In this document: piece after piece, positions 33,666-41,843 of the stretch
How positions within the stretch are numbered: position 1 is the stretch's first letter
How the letters are laid out: the number at the start of each line of letters is the position of its first letter
Assembly (NCBI RefSeq): GCF_002362315.1
Contig: NZ_MTZV01000004.1
Coordinates: forward strand, 1,426,001-1,490,000
Source: Paraburkholderia acidicola
GTDB taxonomy: Bacteria; Pseudomonadota; Gammaproteobacteria; Burkholderiales; Burkholderiaceae
Reading direction: 5' to 3'
DNA: 64,000 nt
Notes under the pieces: generated by a model
The model's input: the letters and a program-made list of their open reading frames with translations, nothing else
Database searches by the model: none
What the model was told of the DNA's origin: nothing
Translations under genes and position numbers: made by a program

Positions 33666-34445
33666 ATGATTCTCGGCGATACGATTCTCGAGACGCGGGG
33701 ACTGACACGGGAGTTCAAAGGCTTCATCGCCGTCAACGGGGTGAACCTGCGCGTGCGCCGAGGTTCCATCCATGCGCTGATCGGCCCGAACGGCGCCGGC
33801 AAGACCACCTGCTTCAATCTGCTCACGAAGTTTCTCGTGCCCACTGCCGGGCAGATCGTGTTCAACGGTGTCGACATTACCGGTGAACGGCCCGCGCAGA
33901 TCGCGCGGCGCGGCATCATTCGCTCGTTCCAGATATCCGCGGTGTTTCCGCATCTGACGGTGTTGCAGAACGTTCGCGTCGGCTTGCAGCGTTCGCTTGG
34001 CACCGCATTTCATTTCTGGAAAAGCGAACGCACGCTGCGCGAACTCGACGATCGCGCGATGGATCTGCTCACGCAGGTCGGTCTCACCGATTTCGCCGAT
34101 GTCCCAACCGTCGAGCTTTCATACGGCCGCAAGCGCGCGCTCGAAATCGCCACGACGCTCGCGATGGAACCCGAACTGATGCTGCTCGACGAACCGACGC
34201 AAGGCATGGGACACGAAGACGTGGACCGCGTCACTGCGTTGATCAAAAAAGTATCGAGCGGTCGCACCATCCTCATGGTCGAGCACAACATGAACGTGAT
34301 TGCCGGCATCTCCGACACGATCACGGTCCTGCAACGCGGCGAAGTGCTCGCTGAAGGCAGCTATGCGGAAGTCTCGAAGAACGCGCTCGTGATGCAGGCC
34401 TATATGGGCAGTGCCGAGGCAGCGCTGGCAGGAGCCCACGCATGA
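33666..34445 (+). CDS. HAAT-family ABC transporter ATP-binding protein, LivG type
   Basis: 259 residues. This is one of the two ATPases of a branched-chain-amino-acid-type importer. Walker A GPNGAGKTT is at about residues 40-48. The signature is ELSYGRKRALEIATTLA, the LivG-type variant. Walker B is LMLLDEPTQGM, with the switch His in MVEHNMNVI. It starts 276 bases after the GMC gene and overlaps the next ATPase by four bases (ATGA). Confidence 0.94.
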   Translation: MILGDTILETRGLTREFKGFIAVNGVNLRVRRGSIHALIGPNGAGKTTCFNLLTKFLVPTAGQIVFNGVDITGERPAQIARRGIIRSFQISAVFPHLTVLQNVRVGLQRSLGTAFHFWKSERTLRELDDRAMDLLTQVGLTDFADVPTVELSYGRKRALEIATTLAMEPELMLLDEPTQGMGHEDVDRVTALIKKVSSGRTILMVEHNMNVIAGISDTITVLQRGEVLAEGSYAEVSKNALVMQAYMGSAEAALAGAHA

Positions 34446-35203
34446 ACACCGTGACCGAACGCGAGAACATCGAGGTCAGCGACGCGGCAAGCAGCGCAGA
34501 GCCGGCGCTGGAAATTGCCGGGCTACAGGCCTGGTACGGTGAATCCCACATATTGCACGGCGTCGATCTAACCGTGCACCGCGGCGAGGTTGTCACGCTG
34601 CTCGGCCGCAATGGTGCAGGCCGCACCACGACGTTGCGCGCGATCATGGGGCTGACCGGTCGGCGTACCGGTTCGATCCGCATCGGCGGGCGCGAGACGA
34701 TTGCACTTGCAACGCATCGCATCGCCCATTGCGGGATCGGTTATTGCCCTGAAGAGCGCGGCATTTTCTCGAGTCTGTCGTGTGAAGAGAATCTGCTGTT
34801 GCCGCCGCTGGTCGGTGCGGCTGCGAATGCGATGTCGCTCGACGAAATCTACGCGATGTTTCCGAATCTCGCGGAGCGCCGCATGAGCCAGGGCACGCGC
34901 CTCTCCGGTGGCGAGCAACAGATGCTCGCGGTGGCGCGCATCCTGCGCACCGGTGCGAATCTGCTGCTACTCGATGAAATTTCCGAAGGACTTGCACCGG
35001 TCATCGTGCAGACGCTTGCACGCATGATCATGACGCTGAAAGCGCGCGGCTACACGATCGTGATGGTCGAACAGAACTTCCGCTTTGCCGCGCCGCTCGC
35101 CGATCGCTTCTATGTGATGGAGCATGGACGTATCGTCGAACACTTCGGGGCCGGGGAACTCGAATGCAAGATGCCGGTGCTGCACGACCTGCTCGGGGTT
35201 TGA
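34442..35203 (+). CDS. HAAT-family ABC ATP-binding protein, LivF type, Walker A Lys replaced by Arg
   Basis: 253 residues. This is the second ATPase of the first importer. The signature LSGGEQQMLAVARIL and Walker B LLLLDEISEGLAP (Ile where Pro is usual after DE) are intact. The Walker A motif reads GRNGAGRTTT, with Arg61 (codon CGC at 34622-34624) in place of the phosphate-binding lysine. The other three ATPases in the window keep the lysine. The protein also has a 20-residue N-terminal extension (MNTVTERENIEVSDAASSAE). It may be a degenerate or regulatory site paired with the functional LivG. Confidence 0.93.
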   Translation: MNTVTERENIEVSDAASSAEPALEIAGLQAWYGESHILHGVDLTVHRGEVVTLLGRNGAGRTTTLRAIMGLTGRRTGSIRIGGRETIALATHRIAHCGIGYCPEERGIFSSLSCEENLLLPPLVGAAANAMSLDEIYAMFPNLAERRMSQGTRLSGGEQQMLAVARILRTGANLLLLDEISEGLAPVIVQTLARMIMTLKARGYTIVMVEQNFRFAAPLADRFYVMEHGRIVEHFGAGELECKMPVLHDLLGV

Positions 35204-35244
35204 AACCAGATCTAACAACAACGCATGAAACGAAGGAGACACGC

Positions 35245-36459
35245 ATGAAAAGGACCACACTCGCGCGACTATCGTCATTCTGTTTTGCGCTCGCCGCAGG
35301 CGCCGCGCTGACGATCGGCACGGCGCGGGCAGCCGACGACGCGGTAAAGATCGGTTTCATCACCGACCTGTCGGGGCTCTACGCCGACATCGACGGTCAG
35401 GGCGGACTCGAGTCGATCCGCATGGCAATCGCGGATTTCGGCGGCAAGGTCAACGGCAAGCCGATCCAGCTCGTCTACGCGGATCACCAGAACAAGGCGG
35501 ACATTGCAGCATCGCGGGCGCGCGAATGGTTCGATCGCGACGGTGTCGATCTGCTGATCGGTGGTACGAATTCGGCGACCGGCCTCGCGATGAACCAGGT
35601 CGCGGGCGAGAAGCACAAGGTGTACATCAACGTCGGCGCGGGCGCCGATACGATGACCAACGAACAATGCACGCCGTATACGATCCACTATGCGTACGAC
35701 ACGGTCGCGCTCGCCAAGGGCACCGGCTCAGCAGTGACGAAGCAGGGCGGCAAGACGTGGTACTTCCTGACCGCCGACTACGCGTTCGGCAAGGCGCTGG
35801 AAAAAGCGACCTCGGATGTCGTGAAGGCGAACGGCGGCCAGGTACTCGGTGCAGTGCGGGCGCCGTTGTCGGCGTCTGACTTCTCGTCGTTCCTGTTGCA
35901 GGCGCAGGCATCGAAGGCGCAGATTCTCGGCCTCGCGAACGCGGGTGGCGATACGGTCAACTCGATCAAGGCAGCGAAGGAGTTCGGCATCACGAAGACG
36001 ATGAAGCTGGCTGCACTGCTGGTGTTTATCGACGACATCCACAGTCTCGGACTCGAAACCACTCAGGGCCTCGTGCTGACCGACAGCTGGTACTGGAACA
36101 AGGACGAGACGACGCGCAAGTGGGCGCAGCGCTACTTCGACAAGATGAAGAAGATGCCGTCGAGCCTGCAGGCCGCCGACTACTCAGCGGCGACGAACTA
36201 CCTGAAGGCGGTGCAAGCGGTTGGCTCGACCGATTCCGACAAGGTGATGGCGCAGTTGAAGAAGCAGAAAATCGACGACTTCTACGCGAAGGGTTACATC
36301 CGTCAGGACGGCAGCATGATCCACGACATGTACCTGATGCAGGTGAAGACGCCCGCCGAATCGAAAGAACCGTGGGACTACTACAAGATCACCGCGACGA
36401 TTCCGGGCGAACAGGCCTTTACGACGAAGCAGGAAACGCGCTGCGCGTTGTGGAAGTAG
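35245..36459 (+). CDS. HAAT-family ABC transporter periplasmic binding protein (LivK-like)
   Basis: 404 residues. A signal peptide (MKRTTLARLSSFCFALAAG to about residue 30, cleaved near ARA) precedes a type I periplasmic binding fold: VKIGFITDLSGLYADIDGQG, GGTNSATGLAMNQVAG, and a family-typical C-terminus ETRCALWK. The ATG at 35245 has GAAGGAG upstream. It lies 41 bases after the second ATPase and 91 bases before the permease gene, with a GC-rich hairpin in that gap (about 36474-36505) that may stabilise the mRNA of this gene. The ligand is unknown. Confidence 0.93.
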   Translation: MKRTTLARLSSFCFALAAGAALTIGTARAADDAVKIGFITDLSGLYADIDGQGGLESIRMAIADFGGKVNGKPIQLVYADHQNKADIAASRAREWFDRDGVDLLIGGTNSATGLAMNQVAGEKHKVYINVGAGADTMTNEQCTPYTIHYAYDTVALAKGTGSAVTKQGGKTWYFLTADYAFGKALEKATSDVVKANGGQVLGAVRAPLSASDFSSFLLQAQASKAQILGLANAGGDTVNSIKAAKEFGITKTMKLAALLVFIDDIHSLGLETTQGLVLTDSWYWNKDETTRKWAQRYFDKMKKMPSSLQAADYSAATNYLKAVQAVGSTDSDKVMAQLKKQKIDDFYAKGYIRQDGSMIHDMYLMQVKTPAESKEPWDYYKITATIPGEQAFTTKQETRCALWK

Positions 36460-36550
36460 GCGAGCACTGAGGTCGCCCGCCAGATGTGACGCGCCGGCGG
36501 CGGGCGGCTGGCCGTAGTTGGTTTCACCTTGACGACGGAATACGCGTTCA

Positions 36551-37435
36551 ATGGATATCTTTGGCATTCCGCTGCCGGCGATGCTGAGCCAGTTGTTGCT
36601 CGGGCTCGTGAACGGCTCGTTCTATGCAATTCTGAGCCTGGGCCTCGCGATCATCTTCGGCCTGCTCAACGTGATCAACTTCGCCCACGGCGCGTTGTTC
36701 ATGCTGGGCGCCATGCTCGCATGGATGGGGCTGTCGTATTTCAATCTGCCGTACTGGGTCATGCTGGTGCTGGCGCCGCTGATCGTCGGTCTGGTCGGCA
36801 TGGCCATCGAACGCTCGATGCTGCGCTGGTTGTACAAGCTCGATCATCTGTATGGGCTGTTGCTGACCTTTGGCATCACGCTGGTTGTCGAAGGGGTGTT
36901 CCGCTCGATCTACGGTTCGTCAGGACAGCCGTACGACGTTCCTGAGGCGCTGTCGGGTGCGACCAACCTCGGCTTCATGTTCCTGCCGAACTATCGTGCG
37001 TGGGTCGTGGTGGCCTCGCTGGTGGTTTGCTTCGCGACCTGGTTCGTGATCGAGCGCACGCGTCTTGGCGCGTATCTGCGCGCAGGCACCGAAAATCCAA
37101 AACTCGTCGAAGCGTTCGGCATCAATGTGCCGCGCATGGTGACGCTCACCTACGGCTTCGGCGTCGCGCTCGCCGCGTTCGCAGGTGTGCTCGCCGCACC
37201 GGTCATCCAGGTCTCGCCGCTCATGGGCCAACCGATGATCATCACCGTGTTCGCGGTCGTCGTGATCGGCGGGATGGGGTCGATCATGGGATCGATCGTG
37301 ACGGGGTTGATGCTTGGCGTAATTGAAGGGCTCACGCGCGTGTTCTATCCGGAAGCCTCGGCGACGGTGGTGTTTGTCATCATGGCGCTCGTGCTGCTGA
37401 TCCGTCCGGCCGGGCTCTTCGGCAAGGAAAAATGA
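36551..37435 (+). CDS. HAAT-family ABC transporter permease, LivH type
   Basis: 294 residues, about eight membrane segments. It starts MDIFGIPLPAMLSQLLLGLVN, with the typical LSLGLAIIFGLLNVINFAHG and IERTRLGAYLRAGTENPKL (coupling loop) and GGMGSIMGSIVTG. It overlaps the following LivM-type gene by four bases (ATGA). It forms the membrane channel with that protein. Confidence 0.94.
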   Translation: MDIFGIPLPAMLSQLLLGLVNGSFYAILSLGLAIIFGLLNVINFAHGALFMLGAMLAWMGLSYFNLPYWVMLVLAPLIVGLVGMAIERSMLRWLYKLDHLYGLLLTFGITLVVEGVFRSIYGSSGQPYDVPEALSGATNLGFMFLPNYRAWVVVASLVVCFATWFVIERTRLGAYLRAGTENPKLVEAFGINVPRMVTLTYGFGVALAAFAGVLAAPVIQVSPLMGQPMIITVFAVVVIGGMGSIMGSIVTGLMLGVIEGLTRVFYPEASATVVFVIMALVLLIRPAGLFGKEK

Positions 37436-38406
37436 TGCAGAAGAAAGCGCTCTATGGTCTGTTGCTGCTCGTGCTCCTCGTCGTGCCGTTTGTCGGCGTG
37501 TATCCGCTGTTCGTGATGAAGGTGCTGTGCTTCGCGCTGTTCGCGGCGGCGTTCAATCTGCTGATCGGTTACACCGGTCTGCTGTCGTTCGGTCACGCGA
37601 TGTTTCTCGCCACCGCTGGTTATACGACCGGCTATGCGATCCAGACGCTCGGACTCACACCGGAACTCGGTGTGCTCGCGGGCATCGTCGCGGCGACGCT
37701 GCTAGGACTCGTCGTCGGGCTCTTTGCGATCCGGCGGCAGGGCATCTACTTCGCAATGGTGACGCTCGCGCTCGCGCAGATGGTGTACTTCGTGTATTTG
37801 CAGGCGCCGTTCACGCACGGCGAAGACGGACTGCAAGGCGTGCCGCGCGGCAAGCTGTTCGGTCTGCTCGATCTCAGTCCGGACCTGACGCTCTACTACG
37901 TGGTGCTCGCGGTGATGGTGCTCGTGTTCCTGCTGATCGTACGCATCGTGCATTCGCCGTTCGGCCAGGTGCTCACCGCGATCAAGGAGAACGAGCCGCG
38001 CGCGATATCGCTGGGTTACGACACCGATCGCTTCAAGCTGCTCGCCTTTATTCTCTCGGCGGGGATTGCCGGGCTCGCCGGTTCGCTGAAGGTGCTGGTG
38101 CTGGGCTTCGAAACCCTGGGCGATGCGTACTGGACGATGTCCGGCCTCGTCATCCTGATGACGCTGGTTGGCGGCATGGGCACGCTGTTTGGGCCGCTGC
38201 TCGGCGCCGCGCTGATCGTCGCGCTCGAAGACCGTCTCGGCGATATCGGCACGGCGCTCGCATCGTGGACCGGGGTCGACTGGTTTCGCTCGCTCGGTGA
38301 GTCGGCGACCATCGTCACCGGACTGATTTTTATCGCGTGTGTGCTGGCATTCCGGCGTGGCATTGTCGGTGAAATTGTCGCGCGTGTGAGGCCCTTGCGC
38401 GCATGA
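37432..38406 (+). CDS. HAAT-family ABC transporter permease, LivM type
   Basis: 324 residues, eight to nine membrane segments. The motifs LIGYTGLLSFGHAMFLATAG and GQVLTAIKENEPRAISLGYD (coupling helix) and GGMGTLFGPLLGA mark a LivM permease. It is translationally coupled to livH and is the last gene of the cassette. A long non-coding region follows. Confidence 0.94.
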   Translation: MMQKKALYGLLLLVLLVVPFVGVYPLFVMKVLCFALFAAAFNLLIGYTGLLSFGHAMFLATAGYTTGYAIQTLGLTPELGVLAGIVAATLLGLVVGLFAIRRQGIYFAMVTLALAQMVYFVYLQAPFTHGEDGLQGVPRGKLFGLLDLSPDLTLYYVVLAVMVLVFLLIVRIVHSPFGQVLTAIKENEPRAISLGYDTDRFKLLAFILSAGIAGLAGSLKVLVLGFETLGDAYWTMSGLVILMTLVGGMGTLFGPLLGAALIVALEDRLGDIGTALASWTGVDWFRSLGESATIVTGLIFIACVLAFRRGIVGEIVARVRPLRA

Positions 38407-38638
38407 AACGCGCGATTGAAAAAATGCTTCGGTCTCCGAGATAAATCTTGAAGTGAATCGCGTGAAGCTGCGTGGGAACGGCGCAAATAATCGCGCTATT
38501 GATGCGTACTGAGACGCCCCAAATCAGTGCCGCAGTGCACCACTAGGGTAAATGCTAGTTGCCCGTCCAGGGGCCGCCGTTTAATCTTCACGCAGTTCTG
38601 ATGCACCGCGAAAATTTGCAGGTGGAGAACGAGGAGAC

Positions 38639-38713
38639 ATGAGGCACTCAGTGCCCACACGAAAGCGCTGTTGGATGATTCCAACAGCGCTTTTTATTTT
38701 GTGCGTTCGCTAA
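38639..38713 (+). CDS. Possible 24-residue leader peptide
   Basis: The frame reads MRHSVPTRKRCWMIPTALFI and four more residues before TAA. GAGGAG lies five bases before the ATG. The terminator hairpin sits within the coding stretch, so ribosome movement would affect hairpin folding. There is no comparative support, and a chance ORF is possible. Confidence 0.2.
   Translation: MRHSVPTRKRCWMIPTALFILCVR
38663..38700 (+). terminator. Strong rho-independent terminator
   Basis: The stem AAAGCGCTGTTGG / CCAACAGCGCTTT with a short loop is followed by TTATTTT. It lies 257 bases beyond the livM stop, so it probably ends a separate short transcript as well as any read-through. Confidence 0.8.
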
Positions 38714-38936
38714 TTTTTATTCGTTCGCACACTCGCATTTTCGTTATCGCGCGCGTTTGTCCCCATGCCGGTGCGCACGGCATTTTCCATTTGTCTGATG
38801 CTTGCAAAACGCTTGCCGCGCGCAGTTTGCGTCCGTTAAACTCGCCATTCACCGACCGCTTGGTCGGTATTTGAAATCGCTAGAACCAATTCGAACAAAC
38901 ACGGCGACGCAGCGAACAACGGGTGTGAGGAGCGCA

Positions 38937-39233
38937 ATGAAGCGGGCTTGGCAGTGGACCAGTGCGGCATCGATCGTGACTGCGATAGTCGGGGCAGCGA
39001 GCAGCCTGACATCCAGGAACACTCGCAAATTCACGAGCGAAAACCATGTCGATGCGCGAACGGTCTCCGGTGCCTTGCGCACGGCATTGCATGCGGCACT
39101 TGAGCGCACTAAGCCTCTGCTCGCGTCACACGGCATCTTCAATATGAGCGCGAGCGAGCATGTCGGTCTCGACCAGCGGACGCGCGTGATGGTGCAGATT
39201 GTCGGCAGCAAGTCGCAACTTGCTGTCGACTGA
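38937..39233 (+). CDS. 98-residue orphan resembling the C-terminus of the LivK-like protein downstream
   Basis: The ATG at 38937 has a strong GAGGAG ribosome-binding site. Residues 1-26 (MKRAWQWTSAASIVTAIVG) look like a signal or membrane segment. Residues about 46-98 align with the last 55 residues of the binding protein at 39435-40598: SHGIFNMSASEHVGLDQR here against SHGIMNTTPTDHNGLDKR there, then RVMVQIV against RVIVEVV. Almost all of a normal 380-residue binding protein is missing. It could be a decayed partial duplicate, yet it retains its own start signal, an open frame and a terminator. It is either a remnant or a small periplasmic protein. Confidence 0.6.
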   Translation: MKRAWQWTSAASIVTAIVGAASSLTSRNTRKFTSENHVDARTVSGALRTALHAALERTKPLLASHGIFNMSASEHVGLDQRTRVMVQIVGSKSQLAVD

Positions 39234-39264
39234 ACGGAGAACTGGCGAACTGGACCGGACACTC

Positions 39265-39296
39265 AAAAGGCACGTGCAATCGACGTGCCTTTTTTG
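39265..39296 (+). terminator. Rho-independent terminator after the orphan gene
   Basis: The stem AAAAGGCACGT / ACGTGCCTTTT with a GCAATCG loop runs into six T. It lies 32 bases after the orphan stop and isolates it from the following binding-protein gene. Confidence 0.85.
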
Positions 39297-39434
39297 TTGC
39301 GCATGTTGTGCATGTTGCGTATCTGCCGAGCAGGGAAAACCATGCTTGGCATGCCCGGACCCGATCACTAGATTCAAGAGCCCGGCTCGCGGCCGGATCA
39401 CACGGTAGGTAGACAAAGCGTTTGGAGACGGACC

Positions 39435-40598
39435 ATGAAAACGACAAGACAACAGTGGGTGCGCGCCGGCATTGCCGCGGCGCTGGTGTGCGGGGCAGGT
39501 GTGGCGAACGCGCAGGTGAAGATCGGCGTGACGCTGTCGACGACGGGACCGGCAGCATCGCTCGGCATTCCGGAGAAGAACACGATCGCGTTGTTGCCGA
39601 AGGAAATCGGCGGCAAGAGCGTCGAGTACATCGTGCTCGACGACGCATCCGATACGAGCCACGCGGTGCAGAACACGCACAAGCTGATCGACGAGGATCA
39701 CGTCGACGCGATCCTGGGCTCGACGGTCACGCCGAATGCGCTCGCGATGCTCGACATTGCGTTGCAGGGCAAGACGCCGGTGATCTCGCTGGCGGCGTCG
39801 GCCGCAATCATCTCGCCGATGGATGCAAAGCGCGCATGGGCGTTCAAGACGCCGCAGAACGACAGCCTGATGGGCGACGCAATCGCCGACTATATGGAGC
39901 GGCACGGCGTGAAGACGGTTGGCTTCATCGGCTTTGCGGATGCGTACGGCGACAGCTGGTACAACGTGTTCAGCACGGCGGCGAATGCCCATCACCTGAA
40001 GCTGGTGTCGAATGAACGCTTTAACCGCACCGATGCATCGGTGACGGGGCAGGTGCTCAAAATCATGGGCACCAATCCGGATGCGATCCTGATCGCCGGA
40101 TCGGGCACGCCGGCGGCACTGCCCGCCAAGACGCTGAAGGAGCGCGGCTACAAGGGCAAGGTCTATCAGACCCACGGCGTCGCGAACAACGACTTCCTGC
40201 GTGTGTGCGGCAAAGATTGCGAAGGCGAGCTGCTGCCGGTCGGCCCGATTCTGGTTGCCGACCAACTGCCGGATTCGAACCCGGTGAAGAAGTCGTCGCT
40301 TGCGTACAAGGCAGCGTATGAAGCGGCCTATGGAACGGGCTCGGTGGCGACGTTCGGCGGTCATGCATGGGATGCAGGCCAGATGCTGCAGCGGGCGATT
40401 CCTGAGGCGCTAAAGAAGGCCCAGCCCGGTACGCCGGAGTTCCGCGAGGCGCTGCGCAGCGCGCTCGAAAACGTCAAGGAACTGCCGGTTTCGCACGGCA
40501 TCATGAACACCACGCCGACTGACCATAACGGTCTCGACAAACGCGCCCGCGTGATCGTCGAGGTGGTCGACGGCAAGTGGAAGCTGCAGAACGACTGA
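39435..40598 (+). CDS. HAAT-family ABC transporter periplasmic binding protein (second importer)
   Basis: 387 residues. A signal peptide (MKTTRQQWVRAGIAAALVCG, cleavage near ANA) precedes a type I periplasmic binding fold: VKIGVTLSTTGPAASLGIPE, VLDDASDTSHAVQNTHKLI, and VDAILGSTVTPNALAM. The C-terminal segment contains SHGIMNTTPTDHNGLDKR. Binding proteins of this type often carry aromatic or branched amino acids. Ligand unknown. A hairpin terminator follows before the permease genes, a common way to give more binding protein than permease. Confidence 0.93.
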   Translation: MKTTRQQWVRAGIAAALVCGAGVANAQVKIGVTLSTTGPAASLGIPEKNTIALLPKEIGGKSVEYIVLDDASDTSHAVQNTHKLIDEDHVDAILGSTVTPNALAMLDIALQGKTPVISLAASAAIISPMDAKRAWAFKTPQNDSLMGDAIADYMERHGVKTVGFIGFADAYGDSWYNVFSTAANAHHLKLVSNERFNRTDASVTGQVLKIMGTNPDAILIAGSGTPAALPAKTLKERGYKGKVYQTHGVANNDFLRVCGKDCEGELLPVGPILVADQLPDSNPVKKSSLAYKAAYEAAYGTGSVATFGGHAWDAGQMLQRAIPEALKKAQPGTPEFREALRSALENVKELPVSHGIMNTTPTDHNGLDKRARVIVEVVDGKWKLQND

Positions 40599-40621
40599 AG
40601 CGGTACGCGCCTCTCGCGCAT

Positions 40622-40647
40622 GGGCGGCGCCGACGCCGCCCGTTTTT
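40622..40647 (+). terminator. Terminator/attenuator between binding-protein and permease genes
   Basis: The stem GGGCGGCG / CGCCGCCC with a CCGA loop is followed by GTTTTT, 24 bases after the binding-protein stop. Partial read-through would let the permease-ATPase genes be expressed at a lower level. Confidence 0.75.
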
Positions 40648-40783
40648 CTGATCGACGACAATGGCACCCGCCCACCGCATTGCGGTGCGGTGGGTGAGTC
40701 ACGCGCGCCGCAGTTTGCGCGTCGCTGCGGCGTGGGTTCGCGGTGGCCGGTTTCGAGGTTCAGGCAACACACGAAGAGGAAGT

Positions 40784-41839
40784 ATGGATCTATCAATTGC
40801 GGCGATCCTCGCGCAAGACGGGATCACCACCGGTGCGATCTATGCGCTGCTCGCGCTGGCACTGGTGCTCGTGTTCTCGGTCACGCGCGTGATCTTTATC
40901 CCGCAGGGCGAATTCGTTTCGTATGGCGCGCTCACGCTTGCCGCGCTGCAGACACAGAAATTTCCAGCGACCTGCTGGCTGCTGATCGCGATGGGTGTCG
41001 CGTGTTTCGTCGTGGAGACGGCGGGGCTCGCGCGGCACGCGGAACGCCGCAGGCACGCGGCGCGCACGCTCGCTGTGCTGGCAGGCAAGTATCTGCTGTT
41101 TCCGGTTGCGGTCTACGCGGTGACGCGCGGCGCCTTCATGCACCCGCTACCGATGATCGTGCAGATCGCGCTCACGCTGCTGATCGTGATTCCGATGGGA
41201 CCGTTCCTGTACCGGCTCGCTTATGAGCCGATCGCCGAAGCCACCACCTTGCTGCTGCTGATCGTTGCGGTGGCGGTGCACTTCGCGCTGGTCGGCCTCG
41301 GCCTCGTGATGTTCGGCGCGGAAGGTTCGCGGACCAACGCGTTCTCTGATGCGACGTTCAACGTCGGTAGCCTGTCGATCTCCGGGCAAAGCCTGTGGGT
41401 AGTCGGTACGGCTGTCGTGTTGATCGTGGCGCTGTATCTGTATTTCGACCGCACGATTTCCGGCAAGGCGCTACGTGCGACGTCGGTGAACCGGCTCGGC
41501 GCGCGGCTCGTCGGCATCGGCACGACCCAGGCCGGACGGCTTGCCTTTACGCTCGCCGCAGGGCTCGGCGTACTGTGCGGCATCCTCGTCGCGCCGCTCA
41601 CGACGATCTACTACGACTCCGGCTTCCTGATCGGGTTGAAGGGCTTTGTCGGGGCGATCATCGGCGGGCTGGTCAGCTATCCGCTTGCGGCAGCCGGCTC
41701 GGTGCTGGTCGGTGTGCTCGAATCGTATTCGTCGTTCTGGGCGAGTGCCTACAAGGAAGTGATCGTGTTCACGTTGATCATCCCGGTGCTGCTGTGGCGC
41801 AGTCTTGCGAGCCCGCACGCCGAAGAGGACGAGGACTGA
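40784..41839 (+). CDS. HAAT-family ABC transporter permease, LivH type (second importer)
   Basis: 351 residues from the ATG at 40784 with GAAGAGGA upstream. The protein starts MDLSIAAILAQDGITTGAIY, with ALVLVFSVTRVIFIPQGEFV. It is longer than usual LivH (about 300) because of an insertion with extra hydrophobic segments (about residues 55-130, including an Arg/His-rich loop HAERRRHAARTL). The coupling loop is GKALRATSVNRLGARLVGI. It is followed after four bases by the LivM-LivG fusion. Confidence 0.9.
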   Translation: MDLSIAAILAQDGITTGAIYALLALALVLVFSVTRVIFIPQGEFVSYGALTLAALQTQKFPATCWLLIAMGVACFVVETAGLARHAERRRHAARTLAVLAGKYLLFPVAVYAVTRGAFMHPLPMIVQIALTLLIVIPMGPFLYRLAYEPIAEATTLLLLIVAVAVHFALVGLGLVMFGAEGSRTNAFSDATFNVGSLSISGQSLWVVGTAVVLIVALYLYFDRTISGKALRATSVNRLGARLVGIGTTQAGRLAFTLAAGLGVLCGILVAPLTTIYYDSGFLIGLKGFVGAIIGGLVSYPLAAAGSVLVGVLESYSSFWASAYKEVIVFTLIIPVLLWRSLASPHAEEDED

Positions 41840-41843
41840 CACG

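Larger units (their letters stand above)
38407..38936. promoter_or_regulatory. Non-coding interval with an isolated leader, dyad and terminator
   Basis: 530 bases without a standard gene. An interrupted dyad ACTAG-GGTAAATG-CTAGT lies at 38542-38559. A strong ribosome-binding site (GAGGAGAC) precedes an ATG at 38639 that opens a 24-codon frame. Inside it, a strong intrinsic terminator lies at 38663-38700. This layout suits a short RNA or a leader peptide/attenuator. Downstream of it, 38714-38936 is AT-rich and should hold the promoter of the 98-residue orphan gene. Confidence 0.4.

Noticed and set aside
40261..40290. A tRNA T-arm-like GGATTCGAACCC sequence
   Set aside because: It lies in frame within a binding-protein gene and no other tRNA arms surround it.
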